Of a stretch of 23,858 bases of DNA, positions 10,247-17,117 are shown one piece after another. Under the pieces are notes generated by a model, which was not told where the DNA came from, made no database searches, and saw only the letters and a program-made list of their open reading frames with translations. The translations under genes were made by a program, and so were the position numbers. The stretch is from CAYLZN01 sp964387935 (GTDB lineage: Bacteria > Acidobacteriota > Vicinamibacteria > Vicinamibacterales > JAFNAJ01). Within the stretch, counting starts at the first letter, position 1, and each line of letters starts with the position of its first letter. The stretch is taken from NCBI GenBank assembly GCA_964387935.1, contig CAYLZN010000050.1, forward strand, positions 1 through 23,858, written 5' to 3'.

Positions 10247-11377
10247 TTACCGGATCCGCCCTTCGGGCACGCTGTTGCAGTTGGTCTGCCCCTCGCAGAG
10301 ATCGACCGGGTCCCACAGGACGGCCCCCGTCGTGTTCTTTCCGGCGCCGGTGAGGGTGGTCCCGAACGCGGCGAAGACCCCTCGGGCGAATTCCACGCGA
10401 GTGGACTGCACCGCGAGGATTCCGACCGCGGTGGTCATGTCCGTGGCGGGCTGGCACCGGTCGCTCCTCCCGCCCTCCACGCGGTAGCGCGCGACGTCGG
10501 TCCTCACATTGAACACCTGGGACGCCGCGTCCAGGCTGCCGAAGTTGACCTCGTGCCAGCTGTCAGCGCACTCGTAGCCGCCGGTGGCCTTGGTCTCGTT
10601 CGAGTCCCAGACATCGAACTGCAGCTTGGTCCACACCGGTAGCCAGTCCTGCTTCAGGTCCAGCCGGCAACCGGCGACGGCCAGGCGGTTCTCGTCGATC
10701 CTGAACCAGGTCTCGTTCTGGAACGCGTCGTTTTCACCCGACAGCACCTTGTTGTAGGGAAAGAGGCTCCCCGTCATGTACTGAGGGCACGAGTCGTACT
10801 CGAGGCCATTCAGGTCGATGATCCCGTCAGGTCGCAGAGGGGCGAACGCGTCCCCCCCACCCGACGGTTCTCTGACGAAGGCGAACGCCGAATACTCGTA
10901 CGCCGTCCCCTTGTCGGCGTTGAAGACGACGGCCGTCCCGTACAGGTGGTTCCACTTCTTCGCGTCGGTCTCGTCGTTCTTGACCGCGAAGCACACGAGC
11001 AGCCCCTTCTTGTATCCCTTGTTCCCGGTGTCCGGCAGGAACGGGTTGTCCCAGATCGGGTAGTTCGCGTCCTTGGGCATCGGGTTGATTGGCTTGGTGC
11101 CGTCGCCGTACTTGGCGTCGAACCAGATCGTCTGGTTCTTGGTGAGATCGACCACGAAGTCGTTGCGGTTCTTGTTGCCATCCATCCAGTAGCACTTCAC
11201 GGCCACGGCATTGCTGCCGTCGTTGGAAATGCGGACGATGGTGTTGTATTGGCCGTCGACCCGGATATCGGGCCAGATGAGCAGTGACCCCTTCTGGGTG
11301 GTGTTTCCGACGTTGGGAGCGGCCGACGCGGCGGCCGCGAGGGCCAGGACGGCCCCGATGGCGAACAACCTTCTCAT
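10247..11377 (-). CDS. Secreted protein of unknown function, paralogue 2
   Basis: 376 residues with a short classical signal peptide (MRRLFAIGAVLALAAAASA, cleavage before APNVGNTTQKG), so the mature N-terminus matches paralogue 1. Shared blocks run along the whole length: NTTQKGSLLIWPDI, KCYWMDGNKNRNDFVV, LTKNQTIWF, NPFLP, LLVCFAV, KWNHLYG, AYEY, LNGLEYDSCPQY, TKLQFDVWDSNETK, ECADSWHE, ARYRVE, AVLWDP, and the tail VPEGRIR. The six cysteines shared with paralogue 1 are present, plus two more in a C-terminal DLCEGQTNCN insert. An insert before the NRLAV strand (around ENDAFQNETWFRID) is absent from paralogue 1. A strong purine-rich ribosome site (GGGGGGAA) precedes the ATG. The gene has its own terminator and a predicted promoter with a 215-nt structured leader, so it appears independently regulated. 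Function is not recognised. Confidence 0.9.
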   Translation of the reverse strand: MRRLFAIGAVLALAAAASAAPNVGNTTQKGSLLIWPDIRVDGQYNTIVRISNDGSNAVAVKCYWMDGNKNRNDFVVDLTKNQTIWFDAKYGDGTKPINPMPKDANYPIWDNPFLPDTGNKGYKKGLLVCFAVKNDETDAKKWNHLYGTAVVFNADKGTAYEYSAFAFVREPSGGGDAFAPLRPDGIIDLNGLEYDSCPQYMTGSLFPYNKVLSGENDAFQNETWFRIDENRLAVAGCRLDLKQDWLPVWTKLQFDVWDSNETKATGGYECADSWHEVNFGSLDAASQVFNVRTDVARYRVEGGRSDRCQPATDMTTAVGILAVQSTRVEFARGVFAAFGTTLTGAGKNTTGAVLWDPVDLCEGQTNCNSVPEGRIR

Positions 11378-11394
11378 TGCTTCCCCCCTTCATG

Positions 11395-11410
11395 GCTCGT
11401 GGTCACGAGC
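11395..11410. repeat. Palindrome just upstream of the ribosome site of paralogue 2
   Basis: GCTCGTG-GT-CACGAGC has perfect 7-bp arms and ends 17 nt before the start codon. As RNA it would form a stem next to the ribosome-binding site, so it could modulate translation; it could also be an operator. Confidence 0.45.
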
Positions 11411-11531
11411 GTTCGACGCCGGCGACGGACCGTGGTGCGGGGCACTCCGGGCCGGGACTCCTTCGGCGTGGCGTCCGAGTGAGTCACGTGCCAGCGTCAT
11501 AGCGAATCCTGTCTACCTGCTCCCTCCTTTC

Positions 11532-11576
11532 GTAGCCTGGAGACAAAATCCATCGAGGCTACCAACTTGAGTAGCC
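11532..11576 (-). promoter_or_regulatory. Candidate alternative-pairing leader element
   Basis: On the minus strand the order is GGCTAC (11576-11571), GTAGCC (11562-11557), GGCTAC (11537-11532). The middle GTAGCC can pair with either flanking GGCTAC but not both, giving mutually exclusive 6-bp stems with an 8-nt or 19-nt loop. That geometry is used by attenuators and riboswitches, but no known riboswitch core is recognised. Confidence 0.3.
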
Positions 11577-11592
11577 CAAGCGTGGCATAACT

Positions 11593-11609
11593 GGTGGCAT
11601 TATGCCACC
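11593..11609. repeat. 17-bp perfect palindrome (candidate operator) with extra half-site
   Basis: GGTGGCATTATGCCACC has perfect 8-bp arms around one central base. A further GTGGCAT half-site lies at 11582-11588, 11 bp away, about one helical turn. The palindrome overlaps the predicted -10 box of paralogue 2, where repressors commonly bind. Confidence 0.6.
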
Positions 11610-11625
11610 TTCTGTCCCTTGTAAA
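11599..11625 (-). promoter_or_regulatory. Candidate sigma-70-type promoter of secreted paralogue 2
   Basis: On the minus strand, TTTACA (11625-11620, five of six to TTGACA) is followed after 15 nt by CATAAT (11604-11599, five of six to TATAAT). The 15-nt spacer is short. Transcription would begin near 11592, giving a leader of about 215 nt before the start at 11377. Confidence 0.45.
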
Positions 11626-11629
11626 GAGG

Positions 11630-11712
11630 AAAAAAGTCGGGCTGGTCCTGGAAAGCCCGCTGAGAGGTGGACAATTGAGGAACAGACACCTCGGGCGGCT
11701 CGGGGACCAGCC
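11630..11712 (-). terminator. Nested hairpin and T-run downstream of korB
   Basis: On the minus strand GGCTGGTCC (11712-11704) pairs perfectly with GGACCAGCC (11648-11640). Inside it, AGCCGC/GCGGGCT (one bulge) and GAGGTG/CACCTC form further stems. Four nt later comes TTTTTT (11635-11630). It fits an elongated intrinsic terminator for korAB, though the 4-nt gap before the T-run is slightly long. Confidence 0.5.
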
Positions 11713-11747
11713 TCACGAGACGGCTGGCAGCCTGGTCAGCGGAGGTG

Positions 11748-11763
11748 GAGCGTTACAACGCTC
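11748..11763 (-). repeat. Inverted repeat overlapping the korB stop codon
   Basis: GAGCGTT-AC-AACGCTC has perfect 7-bp arms and spans the end of korB. No T-run follows, so it may protect the 3' end or pause transcription rather than terminate it. Confidence 0.35.
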
Positions 11764-12643
11764 AGTCGTGGGGTTGGAAGATGTCGAGCACGCGCTCCCG
11801 TGGCACCGCACCGGAGGCGAGCGCCCCTTGACGCTCCCGCGCGTAGAACTCATAGGGCGGGTCGGGGGTCGGGTCGCGGTAGAACACGCCGGTGTAGAGC
11901 GACGTGCCGTATTCCTGCGCCAGCTCCATCGCCCGGAGGCGGTTCGAGGCGTCGTGCCCCATCGACTCCAGCGTCTGCAGCCGCGTCTTGTGGGCTTTCA
12001 GCTGCTGATCGGCCTCGCCGTAGGTGATGCACGGGGACTGGACGTTGACGAACGCGAAACCCGGGAACCGAATGGCCTCCTCGATGATCACGGCGAGGCC
12101 CGCCATGTCCGCCGGAGTCCCCTGCGCCACGAAGCGGGCCCCGTAGCCCAGCACGTACAGGAGCGGATTCACGGGGTCTTCCATGCTGCCATACGCCGAC
12201 GACGCCGTCTTGAGCCCTTTGGGCGACGTCGGGGACAACTGGCCCTTGGTCAGGCCGTAGATCTGGTTGTCCATGATGATGTAGGTCATGTCCAGGTTGC
12301 GGCGAATGGCGTGCGCCACGTGCCCGCCACCAATCGAGAAGCCGTCGCCGTCGCCGCCCGCCACGAGCACGAGCAACTCGGGGTGCGCCAGCTTGATGCC
12401 CTGCGCGATCGGCAGCGCCCGCCCGTGCACGGAGTTGAACCCGTACACCGTCGTGTACCCCGGGATCCGACTCGAACAGCCGATGCCCGACACGAACGCG
12501 ATCTCGTGCGGGGGCCGTCCCACCGCGGCAAGGGCCCGGTAGATGGCCTGCACCACGCCGAAGTCGCCACAGCCGGGACACCAGATCGGCTTGAGGTCGC
12601 TCTTGTAGTCTTTCGCCTGATACATCTCGAGAGCCGTTGACAT
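11762..12643 (-). CDS. korB: 2-oxoglutarate:ferredoxin oxidoreductase beta subunit
   Basis: 293 residues; the thiamine-diphosphate and iron-sulfur subunit that, with KorA, converts 2-oxoglutarate, CoA and oxidised ferredoxin to succinyl-CoA, CO2 and reduced ferredoxin. Cys22 and Cys25 (WCPGCGDFG), Cys56 (GIGCSS) and Cys205 (SPCITYGE) are the expected [4Fe-4S] ligands. GGDGDGFSIGGGH (residues 96-108) with downstream DNQIYGLTKGQ is the ThDP/Mg site. The ending is the short form seen in two-subunit enzymes. A GAGG ribosome site precedes the ATG, and the gene begins 21 nt after the korA stop, so the two are one operon. Substrate choice (2-oxoglutarate versus another 2-oxoacid such as pyruvate) is inferred from family resemblance. 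Confidence 0.92.
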   Translation of the reverse strand: MSTALEMYQAKDYKSDLKPIWCPGCGDFGVVQAIYRALAAVGRPPHEIAFVSGIGCSSRIPGYTTVYGFNSVHGRALPIAQGIKLAHPELLVLVAGGDGDGFSIGGGHVAHAIRRNLDMTYIIMDNQIYGLTKGQLSPTSPKGLKTASSAYGSMEDPVNPLLYVLGYGARFVAQGTPADMAGLAVIIEEAIRFPGFAFVNVQSPCITYGEADQQLKAHKTRLQTLESMGHDASNRLRAMELAQEYGTSLYTGVFYRDPTPDPPYEFYARERQGALASGAVPRERVLDIFQPHD

Positions 12644-12664
12644 CGCTGGTCCTCAGAAGACGAA

Positions 12665-14455
12665 CTAGCCCACTTCCTGCTGCACAGGGGCGTACTGCTG
12701 CTGCAGCGCCCGGGTCTGCGACGTGAGACGTGCCACGATCTCCGCGGAGATGATCGGATTCGAGCCGCTCCGGCACAACGATTCGAGGCCCTTGGGCACA
12801 TCGACGAACATCCGCATGAGGCGGAACAACTGGCCCTGGTGCGACTGCTCCACCACGAGACCGCGCTTCACCGACGCGAAGAAGTCCTGGTAGGCCTGCT
12901 CCACCACCGGGTACACGAGGCGCGGCACGAGCACCTTGACCTTGAGCCCCTGCTGCTCGGCGAGCCGGCGGGCTTCGAGGGTCACACCCGCGAGGCTCCC
13001 CCAGGCGATCAGGGCAATCGGCGCGTCCTCCGGCCCCTCCCGCAGGAAGAGATCGCGCCGGCCCTTCAAGGGCGCGAACTTGCGAATGCGCTTCTCGTTC
13101 ATCCGCGCGTGCATTTCGCCGTTCGCCGTGGGCGCCCCGCTCTCGGTGTGCTCGATGCCCGACGCGAGATAGTTGCCCCCCTTCATCCCCGGGTGGCTGA
13201 CGGGGCTGACCCCAGACTCGGTGATCTTGAAGCGCACATAGTGCTCGAGTTCATGTTCAGTGGGCCGACGTCGCTCCTCGATCACGATCTTGGACACATC
13301 CGGCCGGTCGAACGCCTGCTTGCGCTGTCCGATGTCCTGGTCGCTCAGCACGATCACCGGCGTCTGGTAGTGCTCCGCCATGTTGAACGCCTCGACCGTG
13401 ATGAGGAAGGCGTCCTCGACCGACGCCGGCGCGAGCACGGGACGCACGACGTCCCCATGCGCCGAGAACGCGGCCTGAAACAGGTCGGACTGCTCGCTCT
13501 TGGTCGGAATCCCCGTCGATGGACCGCCGCGCTGCACATTGACGCACACGAGCGGCAGCTCGGCGATCGAGGCGAGGCCGAGGATCTCCGTCTTGAGCGA
13601 CATGCCGGGCCCCGACGTGGCCGTCAGGGCCTTCTTGCCCGCGAAGGACGCGCCCACACACGCGCCAATGCCCGCGATCTCATCCTCGCACTGCAGCATC
13701 GTCCCGCCGTACTTCCAGATCTCGCGATTGAGGAAGTGCATGATCTCGGAGGAGGGCGTGATCGGATAGCCGCCGAAGAACTGGCAGCCAGCAAACAGGG
13801 CGCCCGCGGCGCACAGGTCGTTCCCATCGGACACGAGCTTGGGCCCGCGACCCGGCTCCGCAGGGGCCAACTCCATCGGCTGTCGCAGCGGATGCTCGCG
13901 GGCGTAATCGAAGCCGGCCCGGAAGGCACGCTCGTTCCGCTCCACGATCTCCGGGCCCTTCTTCTCGAACCGCTTCTTCAAGCCCGAGAGCATGCGCTCG
14001 GGCGCGATGCCGAACCATCCAGCCACGAGGCCGAGCACCACCGTGTTCTTGGCGCGCTCGGTGCCCACGGTCGTCTTGGCCATGGCCTCGATGCCCACCG
14101 ACAGGGCCTCGGCCGGTGTCACCCCCGACAGCGGCAGCTTGTCTGGCGCCACCCCGGTGTTGCTGTCGTAGATGACGACGGTGTGCCCGTCGACCGGGAG
14201 TTCTCCGCCGAACTTGAGAAAGTCCTCCCAGTTGAGCGCCACGGCCACGTCCAGCGTGGACCCCGGCCCGAGGACGGGCGTGGTCGACACCCGGAGCCGG
14301 AACGACGACTCGCCGCCGCGGATCTGGGGACCGAAGCTCTTGGACAATTGGGCGTAATACCCTTCGAGGGCCAGGGCGGTCATCATCGACTCGCCGGCGG
14401 AGACGATGCCGTCGCCTCCCGAGCCGGCCATGCCAATCACCAGGTCTTTGATCAT
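12665..14455 (-). CDS. korA: 2-oxoglutarate:ferredoxin oxidoreductase alpha subunit (gamma-alpha fusion)
   Basis: 596 residues combining two parts of the 2-oxoacid:ferredoxin oxidoreductase family. The N-terminal ~190 residues are the gamma domain (DLVIGMAGSGGDGIVSAGE, SFGPQIRGGESSFRLR). The rest is the alpha domain with GYPITPSSEIMHFL, QCEDEIAGIGACVGASFAGKKA, TSGPGMSLKTEILGLA, and NVQRGGPSTGIPTKSEQSDL. A transketolase-C-like domain follows (LIAWGSLAGVTLEARRLAE, VLVPRLVYPV). No ferredoxin domain is fused, so an external ferredoxin is expected; none is encoded in the window. GAGGA lies 5 nt before the ATG. The gene is divergent from glutamine synthetase across 344 nt and leads the korAB operon. 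These enzymes are generally oxygen-sensitive, although the two-subunit class includes forms that work in aerobes. Confidence 0.93.
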   Translation of the reverse strand: MIKDLVIGMAGSGGDGIVSAGESMMTALALEGYYAQLSKSFGPQIRGGESSFRLRVSTTPVLGPGSTLDVAVALNWEDFLKFGGELPVDGHTVVIYDSNTGVAPDKLPLSGVTPAEALSVGIEAMAKTTVGTERAKNTVVLGLVAGWFGIAPERMLSGLKKRFEKKGPEIVERNERAFRAGFDYAREHPLRQPMELAPAEPGRGPKLVSDGNDLCAAGALFAGCQFFGGYPITPSSEIMHFLNREIWKYGGTMLQCEDEIAGIGACVGASFAGKKALTATSGPGMSLKTEILGLASIAELPLVCVNVQRGGPSTGIPTKSEQSDLFQAAFSAHGDVVRPVLAPASVEDAFLITVEAFNMAEHYQTPVIVLSDQDIGQRKQAFDRPDVSKIVIEERRRPTEHELEHYVRFKITESGVSPVSHPGMKGGNYLASGIEHTESGAPTANGEMHARMNEKRIRKFAPLKGRRDLFLREGPEDAPIALIAWGSLAGVTLEARRLAEQQGLKVKVLVPRLVYPVVEQAYQDFFASVKRGLVVEQSHQGQLFRLMRMFVDVPKGLESLCRSGSNPIISAEIVARLTSQTRALQQQYAPVQQEVG

Positions 14456-14578
14456 CGGATTCCTCGAACGAGACGATGGACACTCGGGCGCGGGGCCGCA
14501 CTCGCGGGGTGGCGAACCGGCGTGCGGGCGGCCGCGCCGCCTGACGCTAGCATGAAGCCGGCCAGCCGCGCACGTCTC

Positions 14579-14603
14579 AAATCGGGGCGTCGGGAGCCGA
14601 TTT
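14579..14603. repeat. Inverted repeat in the korA/glutamine synthetase divergent region
   Basis: AAATCGG (14579-14585) and CCGATTT (14597-14603) are perfect 7-bp arms around an 11-nt spacer, AT-tailed in a GC-rich context. It lies about 125 bp upstream of korA and could bind a regulator of either gene. Confidence 0.35.
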
Positions 14604-14721
14604 CAACGGTGAGGACCCCGTGTCGCAGGAGTCGGCTGCTGCCTCGAGGCTTTTCAGTGGGGCCATTGAGCAGTTGAACTCTGCCGCTTTGCAATAAAAA
14701 GCCATAGACTTGATTGTCTCA

Positions 14722-14750
14722 TTGCAGCCACATCGCGCTTCTGACATACT
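14722..14750 (+). promoter_or_regulatory. Candidate promoter of type III glutamine synthetase
   Basis: TTGCAG (14722-14727), a 17-nt spacer and CATACT (14745-14750), with a TG extension at 14742-14743, fit an extended -10 promoter. Transcription would start near 14757, leaving a 43-nt leader with AAGGAG (14783-14788) before the ATG. Confidence 0.4.
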
Positions 14751-14799
14751 TTGCCGATTGACCCAGCCCGTTTCACCCCAGCAAGGAGCAGTCGCCACT

Positions 14800-16980
14800 A
14801 TGGGTTCCGCCGCCGCTCGCGAGGCCATTCGCGCCATCTGTGAATGGGGTCTCAACGCCCCCCGCCCTGCCGACGCCCCGTCACGCGCCACCGAGGCCTA
14901 CGGGAGTCTCACCTTCAATGACGCGATCCAGCAAGCCCGCCTGCCCCGCGAGGTCTACAAGGCCCTGCGGCGGACCATCACCCAGGGCCACCCCCTGGAC
15001 GACTCGGTCGCCGACGCCATTGCCACGGGGATGAAGGACTGGGCGGTCGAACACGGGGCCACCCACTACACCCACTGGTTCCAGCCGCTCACCGGGATCA
15101 CGGCCGAGAAGCACGATTCGTTTCTGACGCCCACCGCCGATGGCAAGGCCATCGCCCAGTTCAACGGACGGGAGCTCATCAAGGGCGAGCCCGACGCCTC
15201 GAGTTTCCCGTCGGGCGGCATGCGGTCCACCTTCGAGGCCCGCGGCTACACCGCGTGGGACCCCACCAGTCCGCCCTGGCTGCTCAAGAGCGCCAACGGC
15301 TGCACGCTCGTCATCCCCACGGCCTACGTGAGCTGGACCGGCGAGGCCCTCGACAAGAAGACGCCGCTGCTGCGGTCGATGGAGGCGCTCTCGGCCCAGG
15401 CGGTGCGCGTCCTGCGAATCTTCGGGTCGCCGGCCCAGCGCGTGACCACCACCTGCGGTCCCGAGCAGGAGTACTTCCTGATCGACCGGCAGTTCTACTT
15501 CGCGCGGCCAGACCTGATCAACGCCGGCCGTACGCTCTTCGGCGCCCGTCCCCCGAAGGGACAGGAGATGGAGGACCAGTACTTCGGCGCCATCCCGGAG
15601 CGTGTGCTGGCCTACATGATGGAGGTCGAGAACGAGCTCTATCGCTGCGGCGTCCCGGTCAAGACCCGGCACAACGAGGTGGCGCCGGGCCAGTACGAGG
15701 TCGCCCCGATTTTCGAGAACGCCAACGTCGCGACCGATCACCAGATGATGACCATGGAGGTCCTGCGGCGGACGGCGCCACGGTACGGCTTCGCCTGCCT
15801 GCTGCACGAGAAGCCGTTTGCCGGGGTGAACGGGTCCGGCAAACACGTCAACTGGAGCGCCAGCGACGAGTTCGGCAACAACCTCCTCAACCCCGGCGAC
15901 ACGCCCCACGACAACCTGCAGTTTCTCGTCGTCTGCGCCGCCGTGCTGCGCGCGGTCAACAAGTTCCAGGGCCTTCTGCGCGCGAGCATCGCGAGCGCGG
16001 GCAACGATCATCGGCTCGGGGCGAACGAGGCCCCTCCGGCCATCATCTCGATCTTCCTGGGCGACATGCTCACCGAGATCTTCGAGCAGATCGAGCAGGG
16101 CGGGGCGCGCAGCACGCGCCAGGGCGGCCACCTCGACCCGGGCGTCTCGGTCCTGCCCCGGCTGCCCCGGGATCCCGGCGATCGCAACCGCACCAGCCCG
16201 TTCGCCTTCACGGGCAACAAGTTCGAGTTCCGCGCCGTGTCCGCGAACCAGAGCATCGCCTTCCCGAACATCGCTCTCAACGTCGCCGTGACCGAGTCGC
16301 TGGACTTCGTCGCGACCCGTCTGGAGGCGCGTCTGGCGGACGGACAGTCGCTCGAGCGCGCGGCCGGCGAGCTGCTCGTGGATCTCGTCCGCGAGAACAA
16401 GCGGATCATCTTCAACGGCAACGGCTACTCGGAGGACTGGCAGCGCGAAGCCGCCACCCGTGGCCTGCTGAACCTGCGCAACACCGTGGACGCGCTCGGC
16501 GAACTCGTCGCGCCCGATGTCATCGCGACCTTCGAGAAGTACAAGGTGCTGAACGAGCGCGAGCTGCGGGCCCGGTACGAAGTGAACTTCGAGGCCTACA
16601 ACAAGACCATCAACGTCGAGGCGCAGTTGATGGTCCTCATGGCCAACCGCTACATCCTGCCGGCGGCCCTCGACTACCAGACACAGCTCGCGCAGAACGT
16701 CGGCGCCGTCAAGGCGGCCGGCGCGAGCGCCTTTGCGGGGTCCAAGCTCCTCGAGAGCCTGTCGGCCCTCGTCGACGAGTTCAAGGCACGGGTCGACGAT
16801 CTCAGCCACGCGCTCGAGCATGCGTCGAACGGCTCGGCCGAAGCGCATGCCCGGCACTTCCGCGACGCGGTGATCCCGCGCATGACGGCCCTCCGGGAAA
16901 CCGGCGATGCCATCGAGGTGCTCATGCCCTCGGAGTCGTGGCCGCTGCCCACCTACCGGGAGATGCTGTTCATCAAGTAG
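14800..16980 (+). CDS. glnN: Glutamine synthetase type III
   Basis: 726 residues, the normal length of GSIII (about 725) and far longer than GSI or GSII. It makes glutamine from glutamate, ammonia and ATP in the cytoplasm. GSIII hallmarks are visible: the N-terminal FxPLTGITAEKHDSF block, FPSGGMRSTFEARGYTAWDP, the metal-binding CGPEQEYFL (Glu222 and Glu224), KTRHNEVAPGQYEVAP, GVNGSGKHVNW (Lys348, His349), and NRTSPFAFTGNKFEFR. The C-terminal helical region, specific to this class, is intact. ATG 14800 was chosen because AAGGAG lies 11 nt upstream; a TTG at 14710 would extend the frame through the predicted promoter. GSIII lacks the adenylylation loop of GSI, so control is probably transcriptional. 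The gene is divergent from korA, which uses 2-oxoglutarate, the carbon skeleton of glutamate. Confidence 0.96.
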   Translation: MGSAAAREAIRAICEWGLNAPRPADAPSRATEAYGSLTFNDAIQQARLPREVYKALRRTITQGHPLDDSVADAIATGMKDWAVEHGATHYTHWFQPLTGITAEKHDSFLTPTADGKAIAQFNGRELIKGEPDASSFPSGGMRSTFEARGYTAWDPTSPPWLLKSANGCTLVIPTAYVSWTGEALDKKTPLLRSMEALSAQAVRVLRIFGSPAQRVTTTCGPEQEYFLIDRQFYFARPDLINAGRTLFGARPPKGQEMEDQYFGAIPERVLAYMMEVENELYRCGVPVKTRHNEVAPGQYEVAPIFENANVATDHQMMTMEVLRRTAPRYGFACLLHEKPFAGVNGSGKHVNWSASDEFGNNLLNPGDTPHDNLQFLVVCAAVLRAVNKFQGLLRASIASAGNDHRLGANEAPPAIISIFLGDMLTEIFEQIEQGGARSTRQGGHLDPGVSVLPRLPRDPGDRNRTSPFAFTGNKFEFRAVSANQSIAFPNIALNVAVTESLDFVATRLEARLADGQSLERAAGELLVDLVRENKRIIFNGNGYSEDWQREAATRGLLNLRNTVDALGELVAPDVIATFEKYKVLNERELRARYEVNFEAYNKTINVEAQLMVLMANRYILPAALDYQTQLAQNVGAVKAAGASAFAGSKLLESLSALVDEFKARVDDLSHALEHASNGSAEAHARHFRDAVIPRMTALRETGDAIEVLMPSESWPLPTYREMLFIK

Positions 16981-16992
16981 CACGCCGCCGGC

Positions 16993-17028
16993 CGACCGAC
17001 CGTGCCGCACACGCCGCAGGGTCGGTCG
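16993..17028 (+). terminator. Stem-loop after glutamine synthetase (no T-run)
   Basis: CGACCGACC (16993-17001) and GGTCGGTCG (17020-17028) form a perfect 9-bp stem with an 18-nt loop, starting 12 nt after the stop. No T-tract follows, so it may be a factor-dependent terminator or a 3'-end stabiliser. Confidence 0.4.
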
Positions 17029-17053
17029 TGCCGACGCCACCATCGACTGCGTG

Positions 17054-17082
17054 TAGTATGGGCGACGGCGCCTGCGGGCGCC
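17054..17082 (+). promoter_or_regulatory. Candidate -10 box and 5' hairpin of topoisomerase B
   Basis: TAGTAT (17054-17059) would start transcription near 17066. The transcript would then begin almost exactly with GGCGCC-TGCG-GGCGCC (17067-17082), a 6-bp GC stem with a 4-nt loop. A 5'-terminal hairpin can stabilise mRNA. The leader to ATG 17118 is about 52 nt. Confidence 0.3.
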
Positions 17083-17117
17083 GGGCCGGGGGCTCCCCGC
17101 CCGAGAGCCTCCAGCAG

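Larger units (their letters stand above)
11378..11761. other. Intergenic region between korB and secreted paralogue 2
   Basis: No gene is supported here. From korB downstream it holds a hairpin at the korB stop, a nested terminator-like structure (11630-11712), a candidate promoter with a palindrome over its -10 box (11593-11625), then a ~215-nt leader with alternative GGCTAC/GTAGCC pairing and a palindrome next to the ribosome site. The part from about 11510 to 11640 is visibly AT-richer than its surroundings. Confidence 0.6.
14456..14799. other. Divergent intergenic region between korA and glutamine synthetase
   Basis: There is no gene in these 344 bases. The korA-proximal half is very GC-rich with no convincing promoter. 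A 7-bp inverted repeat lies at 14579-14603. An AT-richer stretch from about 14690 to 14760 carries the candidate glutamine synthetase promoter. I looked for a sigma-54 promoter, expected for some nitrogen genes, and found none with both GG and GC elements. Confidence 0.5.

Noticed and set aside
11464..11490. TGGCACGTGAC on the minus strand as a second sigma-54 -24 element
   Set aside because: The expected TTGC at -12 is TCAC; without the GC it is not a credible site.
11378..11592. c-di-GMP-I (GEMM) riboswitch
   Set aside because: GTAGCC and GGCTAC resemble part of one stem, but the conserved GCAAAGCC-type core and tetraloop-receptor elements are missing.
11581..11610. Possible sigma-54 promoter in the repeated TGGCAT motifs
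   Set aside because: The GG and GC dinucleotides do not have the required 10-bp spacing on either strand. A palindrome over a sigma-70-type -10 explains the sequence better.
12839..14677. 612-codon plus-strand frame opposite korA, and a similar 348-codon frame opposite korB
   Set aside because: Antisense shadows. The minus-strand products carry unmistakable oxidoreductase motifs; the plus-strand ones are His/Arg-rich without family features.
14881..17043. 720-codon minus-strand frame opposite glutamine synthetase
   Set aside because: Composition-driven shadow in codon-phase register with the real gene; no ribosome site or domain.
15255..17117. Long in-frame upstream extension of topoisomerase B (total 1257 codons)
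   Set aside because: It runs out of frame through glutamine synthetase and the intergenic stem-loop. The family N-terminus begins at ATG 17118, so this is not a fusion protein.
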